A DNA stretch of 64,000 bases from Kurthia sibirica (GTDB lineage Bacteria; Bacillota; Bacilli; Bacillales_A; Planococcaceae). The stretch covers positions 27,936 through 91,935 of the forward strand of contig NZ_QFVR01000013.1 of assembly GCF_003143975.1 (NCBI RefSeq), given 5' to 3'. Numbering within the stretch: the first letter of the stretch is position 1; every line of letters begins with the position of its first letter. The notes under the pieces are model-generated. The model did not search any database, was not told the origin of the DNA, and saw only the letters and a program-made list of their open reading frames with translations. The translations under genes were made by a program, and so were the position numbers. This document shows, in pieces, positions 8,547 through 18,117 of this stretch.

Positions 8547-11500
8547 ATGACGAAAAAAGATAAGCGATTCAATATATTTAATCGTTCAAAAAAGCGATTA
8601 CCTGGTATGACAACTGGAGAACAAACTGTTTATAAAGAGGGCGAAACACGTACACAGGATAGTATCTATCGTGACATATACGAAAATATGCGTAAGGTTC
8701 GAGGGAACAAACAGGAAGTAACTTCGAGAATTTACGTTCCAGTTGGTGCGGGTGTAGCTGGTGGATTAAGTGCGGGACTCTTATTTTTAGGTTTGCCAGC
8801 ACTTTATACGAAAGGCTATTCATTATTATTGAATTTCGACTTAGTTAGTGGAAAACAACCTGAATATTGGGGTGCATTTAAAACGTTATTATATGGTTCA
8901 ATCGGTAGTCCGTTTTTATATGCTCTTTCATTTGGTGTCGGTGCTTTAGCGTATGCGAAACTTTTACGTTACTGGAAACAACAAAACTTGAACATCATTC
9001 ATACGGATATTGATACATATGAAAGTGATTCATATATTCAATTGCCCGAACAATTACCGTACAGTTACGATATTTTTCCCGATGCAGGAGCACATTCAAG
9101 CGTTTCACCGACTGCGATATTGTCGCATATGATGTTTTCTGAAAAAGGACTACCGAAAATTAGTGTACCTAAGCGTTATGAAGAAGATACGGAAGTTGTT
9201 TTTATTGATGAAAACAGTGAAACAGAAGAAATTGTGGTAATGAAAAAAGGCGATTATGTGTTAGATGAAAATGAAGATTTAGAGTATGAAAATAAACCCT
9301 TAATTGATGAAGAATTCGGTCATAAATTATTCAAGTCCTCGCTAATTCCCGAAAGTGTGCGTCACTTTTTCGATACAACCAAGCTCTTATATAACCCTAA
9401 AAAGGTACGGGATAAAAATGAGGTAGATACAATAGCCGAGCATATTAAAGACGATTGGGAGTTTCCCGAATACGAAACACAACGACCAGCTGGTGCGTAT
9501 GTTGTTGATACAGAGCCGAATAATACGATGGTATTAGCCATGACGAGGGCGGGTAAAGGTCAGACGATTATTGAGCCTACTTTGGATATGTGGACGCGTG
9601 AAAAGGAACTGAATAATTTCGCGGCAAACGATCCAAAAGGGGAACTCTACGTTAAATTTTATTACCCCGCTACGAAACGAGGATATGATGTTGTTGCATT
9701 TAACTTAATTAATCCGAGTAGTACCAATATTTATAATCCACTTGGCTATGCAGTTGATGCAGCAAGACAGGGGGATAACCAAAAAGTTGAGGAATTTGTA
9801 TCGTCAATTGGTGATGTATTCTTTCCAACCGAAAATGCCGATGATCCAATGTGGCCGAATGCTGCAAATGCAGCGTTTAAACGGTCTGCATTGGGCTTAA
9901 TTGATTATTACCAAGAAGAAGATAGACAGTACCGAATTATCGCTACAGAAAATAAGACTCCCGTTGGTGTTGTAGACCAATATTTAGATGAAATGTGGGG
10001 ACGAGTGACGTTATACAATGTGTATCAGATGATGACTGAATTAGCGTCTAAAAAATCGAGTGATCCAAATAAAATTCATGTAGGAGCAGATGATATAAGC
10101 AAAGAAAAGGATTTTTTAACACTCTTTTTCGATGCAACTGCAAAACTGCCACGTAACGCCCTTAGAACATCTACAATGAACCAAGATAATTCACTTAGAG
10201 CAATGGCGGGAAGTGATAAAACAATCGCTTCAGTGTACGGTATATCGCTTACTGCCATGTTATTCTTTGCGGGTGAAAAAATTTCGAGATTAACTTCGGG
10301 TAGACCGAGCCAAAATTTTGATATGGTCGGCTTAGGTTTCCCAAGACGAATCGGTGTACGTTTCGATAAAAGCTACATGGATAAAAATAATTTGTTAGGT
10401 CAACGCACGAAATGGACGGCTTATAGAAATGCAGATTTTACTGACCAATACAAAGGTTCCGATTTTGCACATGAAAGTAAAATCGATTCAAACGGTTGGA
10501 GCTTTTATTACTTCAAAGGTATTTTTGAAGAAAATAAAACGTATTTAAAATTAGAAGTATTCGATGTGGTTTCAAATTTACGAGCAAAACAATATTATTT
10601 TGTATTTGAAAAAGATTATCAAAAATCGTTAAATGGACGTACTTATGTGTACGATCCAGTTCATAAAAAGATGATTATTCATAACGGAACGTTACAAGAG
10701 CTGATTAAAACGAAAGTTTCGATTCGAGATGATGAAGGAAATCAGACGATTAAATACGAGTACAAAAAAGGGAAAACGATGGTGGCGAAAAAACGTATTC
10801 CACTAACGAAAAAATCAGTAGAAGAAAAAAATCGTGATGTGAAACCGAAAAAATCACCAGTATTTATTCAAAATGAAGTACGTTACAAAGAGAAGCCGAA
10901 AGCGATTTTCTTTATTACACCACCTCACTTGATGGAGTACGCAAAAATCATTTTAATCCTAATGAATCAAATGTTTAATATGCAAGTAGACAAAGCGTAT
11001 TTAACAAAAGCGAATCAAAAACCGTTGTATAAAACGCGTTATATGTTGGATGAAGTCGGTAATTTACAGTCCGAAGGGAACGGTATTCCCTACCTAAATA
11101 CGAAAGCGTCAATCGGTTTAGGACAAGAGCAACAATATACGCTGATTCTACAAACGTTACAACAATTAAAGGACGTATATGGCGATTCAGTCGATAAAAT
11201 TCTTCAGGGGAATACTGGGAACATTCTGTATTTGAAATCGACAGATGATAGTATGTTGGAAACATTAGAGAGTATGGCTGGTACATTACATGAAGCCTTT
11301 AAAGATTCAAAAGCCGTTACAAATGATGTGGCTGCTATGGTCGGTAGCGTTGACGGAAAAGTAACCTATACAACGACTATGCAAGAAAAACCAACCATTT
11401 CTAAAAAGGATATGTTAAATATCCCGAAAGCAAATGCGATGGTATTCGGTAAAGGACATCCGATATGGGCGAGAAATGAAATGGCGTTGCCGATGTCGTA

Positions 11501-12365
11501 CCAATTACATGAAAACCAACTGGTTGATCCCGAAACAGGGAAATATGCGTTAGCGAATGTGCCAACGACCTCTAACACCGATGATTTCGATATTCTAGCG
11601 AATAAACCCGACTTTTTCCGAATGGTTGAAAAGCGTGTAGACCAAGCGAGAAGGGCTGAAGAAATCAAAGAACGCTACATGAAGGTTCATAATTTAAGTG
11701 AGTATGAGCTTAGTAAAATCAATCCAGAAATGCTATCAGAAGAACTAATGCGTGGTATCAATGAGGTTATTTTAGAAGAACTTAACTTGAAAAAAGAAGT
11801 AGCTGATGAACAGGAAGAACCAGGAGCAGGTGACGGTGACTATGAAGCCGTTGAAAATGAAATTTATGGTGGTAGTGGATTTAATCAAAATTTAGAAGTG
11901 AATACCGATTTCGTTCAAGCTATAGAGTCTGGCAAAGTAGCGAAAGAGAAAGCAACGAAGAAAATATATGCGAATTATTCACTAGGGAAGGAAGATATAT
12001 TCAAAGGCAAAGCGAACGAATCGTTAAGTGCTAAGATCTCGGAAGTATATCGACAACTAATCGGTCAGTTTGACGGACAAGAATTTGCTAATGGTACATT
12101 TTCGGTCAATGCAGATACGGAGTTGTATCATAATAACCGATTAATGATTAAAAACATTTCCAAAGAAGCAGAAAAATTAAGAGAAACAGATAATACAGGT
12201 GATGTACGCATGACACCCGATTCAGATAAAGACGCAGATTTAACGAGTGTTTTAATTTATGAAGCGACACCCGAATTTTACAAGTTATTAGTAAGTGTCG
12301 ATGATTGGAACGATTTACTTAACGGAGAATTTGATAGATTAATGGGGATTGAATTCAATAAGTGA
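8547..12365 (+). CDS. VirD4/TraG-type type IV secretion coupling ATPase
   Basis: Coupling proteins recruit the relaxase-DNA complex to the type IV secretion channel at the inner membrane. Two N-terminal membrane helices (about 62-88 and 112-140) precede a Walker A variant TRAGKGQT (about 333-340) and the adjacent FAANDPKGELY segment typical of VirD4/TraG. The Walker B segment YMLDEVGNL is near residue 832. The A-to-B distance, about 500 residues, is roughly twice that of classic VirD4; the extra part (about 585-800) is beta-rich and includes the tract GWSFYYFKGIFEENKTYLKL. The C-terminal extension after about 1080 is acidic. It lies immediately upstream of the RNA polymerase gene and starts at ATG after AGAAGGGG. 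Confidence 0.88.
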   Translation: MTKKDKRFNIFNRSKKRLPGMTTGEQTVYKEGETRTQDSIYRDIYENMRKVRGNKQEVTSRIYVPVGAGVAGGLSAGLLFLGLPALYTKGYSLLLNFDLVSGKQPEYWGAFKTLLYGSIGSPFLYALSFGVGALAYAKLLRYWKQQNLNIIHTDIDTYESDSYIQLPEQLPYSYDIFPDAGAHSSVSPTAILSHMMFSEKGLPKISVPKRYEEDTEVVFIDENSETEEIVVMKKGDYVLDENEDLEYENKPLIDEEFGHKLFKSSLIPESVRHFFDTTKLLYNPKKVRDKNEVDTIAEHIKDDWEFPEYETQRPAGAYVVDTEPNNTMVLAMTRAGKGQTIIEPTLDMWTREKELNNFAANDPKGELYVKFYYPATKRGYDVVAFNLINPSSTNIYNPLGYAVDAARQGDNQKVEEFVSSIGDVFFPTENADDPMWPNAANAAFKRSALGLIDYYQEEDRQYRIIATENKTPVGVVDQYLDEMWGRVTLYNVYQMMTELASKKSSDPNKIHVGADDISKEKDFLTLFFDATAKLPRNALRTSTMNQDNSLRAMAGSDKTIASVYGISLTAMLFFAGEKISRLTSGRPSQNFDMVGLGFPRRIGVRFDKSYMDKNNLLGQRTKWTAYRNADFTDQYKGSDFAHESKIDSNGWSFYYFKGIFEENKTYLKLEVFDVVSNLRAKQYYFVFEKDYQKSLNGRTYVYDPVHKKMIIHNGTLQELIKTKVSIRDDEGNQTIKYEYKKGKTMVAKKRIPLTKKSVEEKNRDVKPKKSPVFIQNEVRYKEKPKAIFFITPPHLMEYAKIILILMNQMFNMQVDKAYLTKANQKPLYKTRYMLDEVGNLQSEGNGIPYLNTKASIGLGQEQQYTLILQTLQQLKDVYGDSVDKILQGNTGNILYLKSTDDSMLETLESMAGTLHEAFKDSKAVTNDVAAMVGSVDGKVTYTTTMQEKPTISKKDMLNIPKANAMVFGKGHPIWARNEMALPMSYQLHENQLVDPETGKYALANVPTTSNTDDFDILANKPDFFRMVEKRVDQARRAEEIKERYMKVHNLSEYELSKINPEMLSEELMRGINEVILEELNLKKEVADEQEEPGAGDGDYEAVENEIYGGSGFNQNLEVNTDFVQAIESGKVAKEKATKKIYANYSLGKEDIFKGKANESLSAKISEVYRQLIGQFDGQEFANGTFSVNADTELYHNNRLMIKNISKEAEKLRETDNTGDVRMTPDSDKDADLTSVLIYEATPEFYKLLVSVDDWNDLLNGEFDRLMGIEFNK

Positions 12366-12370
12366 AGAAT

Positions 12371-12407
12371 AAAGGCCGCGTTTCCGAAAGGGAACGCAGC
12401 CTTTTTT
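12371..12407 (+). terminator. Strong intrinsic terminator after coupling gene
   Basis: AAAGGCCGCGTTTCC and GGGAACGCAGCCTTTTTT form a GC-rich stem with a GAAA loop and T tract. It separates the coupling gene from the polymerase gene, which must therefore have its own promoter. Confidence 0.9.
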
Positions 12408-12436
12408 ATATTTCTAATTCAAATGATGAAACGTCA

Positions 12437-12451
12437 TAGTCTACTAGACTA
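12437..12451. promoter_or_regulatory. 15-bp perfect palindrome upstream of the polymerase gene
   Basis: TAGTCTACTAGACTA is a perfect odd-length palindrome (TAGTCTA, C, TAGACTA) within 140 bp of the polymerase start, suited to a dimeric regulator. Confidence 0.45.
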
Positions 12452-12475
12452 AAACAGGCTCTAAACCCCACATAT

Positions 12476-12557
12476 AAAAAACTATAGGTGTTAAAATCAC
12501 TGTATAAATCATAGTTTTTTAATATGAATGTCGTTTTATTAGTATTTTCGAGTTTAA
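12476..12557. promoter_or_regulatory. Inverted repeat and shared 13-mer in polymerase leader
   Basis: AAAAAACTAT (12476-12485) and ATAGTTTTTT (12511-12520) are perfect inverted repeats. Further down, TTTTCGAGTTTAA (12545-12557) also occurs at 31455-31467, upstream of the DUF1643 gene. Both lie just before the ribosome binding site GAGGGGG. Confidence 0.4.
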
Positions 12558-12576
12558 AATATGAGGGGGAAATCAA

Positions 12577-15500
12577 TTGTCTAAAGGTAAATTATTTGTT
12601 AATAATTCAGATGAAATTAGAATAAAATTAGGTAAAGGTCATTTCTATTTTGACCGATTTGTAGATTCGATGGTGAATGAAAATAATCATTTAACGAGAG
12701 AAGAAAAAATCGAAGTGGCTGAAGAATTATTCGGAAAAACAGGATTAAATAATACGTTCGCTATTTCAAAAAAAGATGCGAGTCGTATTGCTACTGTATT
12801 AAATCGAGATTATTCAGATAAAGTTTCGAGTGAATTTAAAAACGGAATAAGCGATCAATCGTATCAAGCGATTTCAACAAAAACGAGCAAAAATTTTGAT
12901 ATGTGGCTTAACGCGGGGTATCAAACGTTGTCACCAACAGATAGTCGATTTGAAAGTCTATTTGAAATGACGAAATCAGATAGCTCATTCGTTTATCTAA
13001 TGCACATTGAAGCGGGTGGTTATACAAAGCCTGTAAATAACGTACCGTTCCTTGTAGGTGACGCTCGTTCTTTATATGATGGTTCAAAAATTGTAAAAGA
13101 TATTAAAGGTGCACAAAAACAATTAGTTGTAGCAGACCTTAAAGAAATTAATAAACATTATTCAGCTTTAAGAAAAGCGACAAGTGAGAAAAAGACGAAT
13201 TTCGTTATTGCTCCTTATAAAGAAAACCCTAATATGGTGAAAGTAAATAATAAGGGTGTAGTCGTTGAAACGAATGAAATTCTTACAAATTGTATCGACT
13301 ACATGGAGAATTTGAGGAAACAGAAATCGGAAAAAGCAAAAGGGAAGTTAAGTAACGCTACAACAAATGAAAAAACAAAAGCCCTAGCTTTTTCTCGTAA
13401 ATTACCTAAAGTAAATCCTCCGATAATTGAATTCAAAAACAAATATGAAAAATCAAATGTAGCACAAGAACAAAAAGAAAAAGGAAATAAATTTAGAGCA
13501 ACTGATCAAGTGACAGGCTTCTTAGGTCCATTTATCAGTAAAAGTGATTTAAAAACAATCTTACCGATTATGAAAGAGAATCGAAGTGTCTATAAAGATA
13601 GTATTTTAACGAAAGGTCGAGGAATTTTAGAGCATTTAATGAACGAAGGTATTGAATATAAATTAACGATGAACCCAGAATATCCAGAACAATTAATTGC
13701 TGAATTACAAGATGGCAGTGGAGCGAAAGTTCGATTACTTGATTCAGATGAAAATGAAAATTTAGTAGGTCGTGTACACACAAACGAAGGTTCATTTTAC
13801 TTTTCAAATAAGGGTGGTTCGCTTAATAAACAACCCGAAAATCCTTTTGCAATCATTGATTATGTAACTGGTTCATCTAAGGATAATGTATTTTATTCAG
13901 AGCCAACAAAATCAAAACGAAAATCATCATTTATTCACTTAAAAGATTCATCGGTTCCGATTTTATTCATTCCAATCGCAAATAAAATGGATGCGACATC
14001 GTTTAAATCTGTAGCTGCTGCTGAAATGGCGATGAAAGAAGATATTGATATGGCTCGTGCTTTATTCAGAGAGCAGTTACTCAATGAAGATGAAGATTTG
14101 TACGATGAAGATATTGCGAAACTTCAAAACGAATATAAAACAGTTCTCGCTAAATTAGATGAATCATTACTTGAAGAAGTGAAAAAGAACCCATCAATTG
14201 ATTACGAGATGAAATTAGAAGAAACAAGAGAGAATTTAATTGGTCGCTTGTTAGACGCTGAAATCGGCAACTATGAGGACGGTTTCCACTTAGGACGAGT
14301 GAATGAGTTAAATCGTAAAATAAACTCTTATAGTCAAACAGAACGCTTATTATCAGCAATGAAAATTGTACGTTATGACGTTGAAAATAAAGTGCGTGGA
14401 ACAGATTTCGCAACACAAACATTAGTAGATCGTATGATTCGATTTAATCCAGCTACTTCATTAGCAAAAGATGATGAAAAATTAAGTCCATACTATAAAG
14501 AGATTGTGAAAGAAGTAGAAGCAGAATTAAAAGCACAAGGAATTTTAGGTTATGACAGTAAAACGCGTGAAGTGAAGGGGAATGAAGCTCCATCTGTACG
14601 AATTGACGCAAACGGAATCGTTCGTTGGGGCGGTTATCGTGTGAAAGGTAGCAGTACAAATGAGCCAGAATTAGAATTTGTTTCATCAGACATCGGGCAA
14701 TTTTTTGAACCTGATTCAAACGGTATTATTCAAACAAAATACAATTCGGGTGAAAATTACGGAATCATACCAGGTTATCGAGGACATTTCCAATTTGCAG
14801 ATATTGATAAAAGCCGAATGGAACGTAATCGATTGTATGGATTAGACACATTAGTAAAACGTAAAATTCGTACAACGGTGCGAGAGCAAGCAGTACGTCC
14901 AGTGAGTGAAATCTCAAATGCGATTTTATTAAGTAAAGACGCAACAAGCGTCAATCGTTTATATCAAACAGATTTAGCTGGTGAACGTGTAAATGATAAA
15001 TGGTTTGAAAATGCACAATTAAGTTTAGAGGAAAAGAAAGTAATCATTGAAACAGCTAAAAGACGCGTTCGTTTTAGCTCACTTTATTCAGACCACGCTT
15101 CAACAATTGCTGTAAGTAAACTTGAAAATAGTCCAAATACGTTAAGTAATATGGAACGAACGGTTTTACAGTTAAATGGTGATAAAAACATTCGTCAAAT
15201 TACAGAAGATGCCTACGGATATTACGATCCAGTTATGACAGGAACGAATACAATTCAAGGGTTAGCTCTTTATTTAGCAAAAGATGCGAAAATTGATGCC
15301 GAAACAGGTAAAATCACACCTGCACCTTATGACGCAACTCAAAAAGACGCATTTAAAAACGCTCCAGCTACTTCTTTACGAGAATTAGACTACTTTAAAT
15401 ACTCGAAACATAATCCCTGGGATAGAAACCAAATGGCAGCGAATCAGCTGACAACTGCGTTCTCGGTTGATAATGCCCGAACTGCTTTAATGACATTCGG

Positions 15501-17991
15501 TGGTTGGAACATGGAAGATGGGTTCGTTGTTAGTAAAGAATTTGCAGACCGTAATTTAGTTCCAGATGCCGAAACAGGTGAAATGCGTCCGTTAAAACGT
15601 GGCGATAAGCTATCCGATTTCGGAGGAAATAAAGGGACGATTGCTTTAATCGTTGACCGTAATATGAGTCCAGAAGAAGCGAAGAAACAAGATTTAGTTC
15701 GTGAAGTCGGCATTATGAAAGCAAACCCCGATTTAGACGTTGTAGGCTCACCGTATGCGATGATTAGCCGACATAACGCGGGGGTTATTAAAGAAATGCA
15801 AGATGGCGAAGTGAAGCCAGTCTATGACGAAAATGGAGAAATCATTGCCGAAAGTGGCACGTTAAATATGATTGTTACGGATATGCAAGCTGATAAGAAA
15901 TCACAAACGTATTCAGCTGATGATTTAGCCGAAGGTAAAGGTCGTAAATTCTCGTCACAATTGATTTGGACGATGAATGAACATGGAGCCGACAATATTG
16001 TGAAAGAAGTATTCAGTCACAATGATAATTCATGGGAAATATTACGTGAGTATTTAATTGCTACGGGCTTTGATATGGAGGCAAACGGTACATTAAGAAA
16101 AGGTTATAAACCACATGGAGCAGAAGTACGAAATGAATTTGAAGTCAAACAAGAGGTACAAAGAGAAGATTTCTTAAAAGAAATCAATGTAAAAGGTGGA
16201 ATGTTGAATCTACCGTTTAAATTGAAAATGGCTTCGGGTGAAAAAACGAATCAATTACCGATTTTAGATGCGTCAACTCGTTCAACAACATTATTGATTG
16301 ATGAACAAAAGAAAGACCACCGTTACACGCTTATGTATGCGGATGTTTATGAAGAAGCGTTGCTCTATAAAGAAGCGCAAGCGTCTAATAATCAAAAAGA
16401 TATGAAAAAGCACTTTTTAAAAGCTCAAAACAAATTAAATGTTTTACAAAACTCAATAGCAACAGATAAATTAGGTGGAATGTCTGGAGAAACCTCAAAA
16501 AATTCATTCTTCAAAAACAATTTGATGTCGAAACGTTTACCAAATACTGCGACAGCAGTTATTACGTCTGATCCTCGCTTATCAATTGATACGATTTGCG
16601 TTTCACCAGAGATTTATAAAACGTTGAATATTCGTGGTGATGAAAAAGTAATGATTCATCGTGATCCTTGCTTACGTGAAGGTGCTGCTCGTGCATTTAA
16701 AGTAATTGTCGATAAAGATATTTCGGGTATTTCTATGAATCCAGTTGTTACAAAGTCATTCGATGCCGATTTTGACGGTGACACAATGGGGATAATGAAG
16801 CCACAAACAAAAGGTGCGATTGAAGATTTAGAGTTCAAGTTAGCAATTAAACATAACTTGATTGATAAAAATTCAGAGGTCGAAACGTCGTATTTAAACG
16901 TTAGTATGGATGTCATTTCAGGAGTAGTTAAATCGGGTATCGTTCAACCGTATAAACCGCGTCAAAAGAAAGAAAATTCACCGAAAGCACAAGTAAACGA
17001 CTTATTCTTGAAGGCTGCTAAATTACCACCAGAACAAGCCGTTGAAGAAACGGATAAATTAGTGAACATGTGTTTACGTGAAGGTGGGTTTGGTTCAGCA
17101 AAAGTAATGATTTCGACTAAAAAAGAAATGAAATCATCACTAATGGCGATGGTGAATGACGGTGCGAAAGGTTCTAAAAAGGGTGTTGAAGCGTTTATGC
17201 GATACTACGATGATAAAGCGACACTACAAGACATTCTCGATGTACAAGGAGCGACAGGTGCTAAATCAGACCTTACAGGAGTTGCGGGGAATTTCAGTCA
17301 GAAATTAATGAAAACATTGCGTGATACGAACCCGACAATCGCTTTAGAGTCAACTTACGTGATTACACAAGGTACGTTACAGATTAAACATGATGCCGAG
17401 CTTGGTCGTGAATTACCGCAAATTTTATTAGTTGAATTAAAAGATTTATTAAATGGTGTGAACAGACACGATGAAGAATCACCACTGACAAAAGAAGATT
17501 TTAAAGAGGGTATGCGTCACGTTTATAACAACCGACTAAATGTAGATATTAAAGAGGAATCATTAGAAGAATTATCTAACCTATTAAGTGAAGATGGCTT
17601 AACGATTGCTGGTGTCGATAAAATCGCGACAAAACTAGCTTCACCAATGGATCAAATCACATACAATGGTGGTCTTAAAGCGATTAGTTCATTAGCAGAA
17701 CAAGGGCGTTCATTAGCTGAAGGTGAAAAATCAGCATTAATCGTACCGAAGAAAATTTTAGAAGCAGATGAATATACGATTATTGCTAAAAAAGGCACAT
17801 TGAACAAAGAAGCGACTGCTGAAAAACAAAAAACATTCAAACCAGCTAAGACGGTTGAAGCTGAAAAACTAGAAGAACGTATTTTAGAAGTGAAGCAAAG
17901 TAAAGAACAAGATTTATCAGCTGAAGCACAAAATGAATTAAAAGAAAATGAAGGTTTCACAACATTAGAAGATGATGTCCTTCTGTTTTAA
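12577..17991 (+). CDS. Single-chain RNA polymerase with fused beta- and beta-prime-like cores
   Basis: A 1,804-residue protein starting at TTG after GAGGGGG. Beta-like motifs come first: GGWNMEDGFVVSKE, with E980-D981 at the place of the acidic pair in WNGYNFED, and GDKLSDFGGNKG, whose lysines K1011 and K1019 have the same 8-residue spacing as the two active-site lysines of bacterial beta. Beta-prime-like motifs follow: HRDPCLREGAARAF then NPVVTKSFDADFDGDTMGIM, where D1398, D1400 and D1402 match the Mg-binding triad of NADFDGD, and GATGAKSDLTGVAGN (about 1558-1572), which resembles the bridge helix GARG...QLAGMRG. Both double-psi barrels are thus in one chain, as in YonO-type phage polymerases. 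The N-terminal 500 and the middle regions are unlike host subunits. The gene sits between the coupling ATPase and the VirB1-like hydrolase. Known relatives are DNA-dependent RNA polymerases; transcription of the plasmid is inferred. Confidence 0.9.
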   Translation: MSKGKLFVNNSDEIRIKLGKGHFYFDRFVDSMVNENNHLTREEKIEVAEELFGKTGLNNTFAISKKDASRIATVLNRDYSDKVSSEFKNGISDQSYQAISTKTSKNFDMWLNAGYQTLSPTDSRFESLFEMTKSDSSFVYLMHIEAGGYTKPVNNVPFLVGDARSLYDGSKIVKDIKGAQKQLVVADLKEINKHYSALRKATSEKKTNFVIAPYKENPNMVKVNNKGVVVETNEILTNCIDYMENLRKQKSEKAKGKLSNATTNEKTKALAFSRKLPKVNPPIIEFKNKYEKSNVAQEQKEKGNKFRATDQVTGFLGPFISKSDLKTILPIMKENRSVYKDSILTKGRGILEHLMNEGIEYKLTMNPEYPEQLIAELQDGSGAKVRLLDSDENENLVGRVHTNEGSFYFSNKGGSLNKQPENPFAIIDYVTGSSKDNVFYSEPTKSKRKSSFIHLKDSSVPILFIPIANKMDATSFKSVAAAEMAMKEDIDMARALFREQLLNEDEDLYDEDIAKLQNEYKTVLAKLDESLLEEVKKNPSIDYEMKLEETRENLIGRLLDAEIGNYEDGFHLGRVNELNRKINSYSQTERLLSAMKIVRYDVENKVRGTDFATQTLVDRMIRFNPATSLAKDDEKLSPYYKEIVKEVEAELKAQGILGYDSKTREVKGNEAPSVRIDANGIVRWGGYRVKGSSTNEPELEFVSSDIGQFFEPDSNGIIQTKYNSGENYGIIPGYRGHFQFADIDKSRMERNRLYGLDTLVKRKIRTTVREQAVRPVSEISNAILLSKDATSVNRLYQTDLAGERVNDKWFENAQLSLEEKKVIIETAKRRVRFSSLYSDHASTIAVSKLENSPNTLSNMERTVLQLNGDKNIRQITEDAYGYYDPVMTGTNTIQGLALYLAKDAKIDAETGKITPAPYDATQKDAFKNAPATSLRELDYFKYSKHNPWDRNQMAANQLTTAFSVDNARTALMTFGGWNMEDGFVVSKEFADRNLVPDAETGEMRPLKRGDKLSDFGGNKGTIALIVDRNMSPEEAKKQDLVREVGIMKANPDLDVVGSPYAMISRHNAGVIKEMQDGEVKPVYDENGEIIAESGTLNMIVTDMQADKKSQTYSADDLAEGKGRKFSSQLIWTMNEHGADNIVKEVFSHNDNSWEILREYLIATGFDMEANGTLRKGYKPHGAEVRNEFEVKQEVQREDFLKEINVKGGMLNLPFKLKMASGEKTNQLPILDASTRSTTLLIDEQKKDHRYTLMYADVYEEALLYKEAQASNNQKDMKKHFLKAQNKLNVLQNSIATDKLGGMSGETSKNSFFKNNLMSKRLPNTATAVITSDPRLSIDTICVSPEIYKTLNIRGDEKVMIHRDPCLREGAARAFKVIVDKDISGISMNPVVTKSFDADFDGDTMGIMKPQTKGAIEDLEFKLAIKHNLIDKNSEVETSYLNVSMDVISGVVKSGIVQPYKPRQKKENSPKAQVNDLFLKAAKLPPEQAVEETDKLVNMCLREGGFGSAKVMISTKKEMKSSLMAMVNDGAKGSKKGVEAFMRYYDDKATLQDILDVQGATGAKSDLTGVAGNFSQKLMKTLRDTNPTIALESTYVITQGTLQIKHDAELGRELPQILLVELKDLLNGVNRHDEESPLTKEDFKEGMRHVYNNRLNVDIKEESLEELSNLLSEDGLTIAGVDKIATKLASPMDQITYNGGLKAISSLAEQGRSLAEGEKSALIVPKKILEADEYTIIAKKGTLNKEATAEKQKTFKPAKTVEAEKLEERILEVKQSKEQDLSAEAQNELKENEGFTTLEDDVLLF

Positions 17992-18007
17992 AAAATAAAT
18001 TATTGTA

Positions 18008-18046
18008 CAAGGGTATGACTTTAATTAGTTAATATCCTTGTTTTTT
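18008..18046 (+). terminator. Terminator of the polymerase gene
   Basis: CAAGGGTAT (18008-18016) pairs, with one G-T wobble, with ATATCCTTG (18032-18040), followed by TTTTTTATTT. Confidence 0.75.
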
Positions 18047-18057
18047 ATTTAAAAACA

Positions 18058-18089
18058 TAGAATTATTCTGAATTTATTTATGTTATAAT
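18058..18089 (+). promoter_or_regulatory. TAGAAT box and TATAAT upstream of hydrolase gene
   Basis: AAAAACATAGAATTATTCTG carries the box at 18058-18070. TATAAT follows at 18084-18089, but no TTGACA-like hexamer lies 17 bp upstream of it; TAGAAT is 20 bp away. The start codon follows after GGGAGGGG. Confidence 0.5.
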
Positions 18090-18117
18090 TTACCCAAAAG
18101 GGAGGGGCTGTTTAAAA

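Noticed and set aside
12577..17991. A host rpoB or rpoC fragment or a misassembled chromosomal segment
   Set aside because: The frame is continuous, both cores are in one chain, the sequence is strongly divergent from bacterial subunits outside the catalytic motifs, and the flanks are transfer genes.
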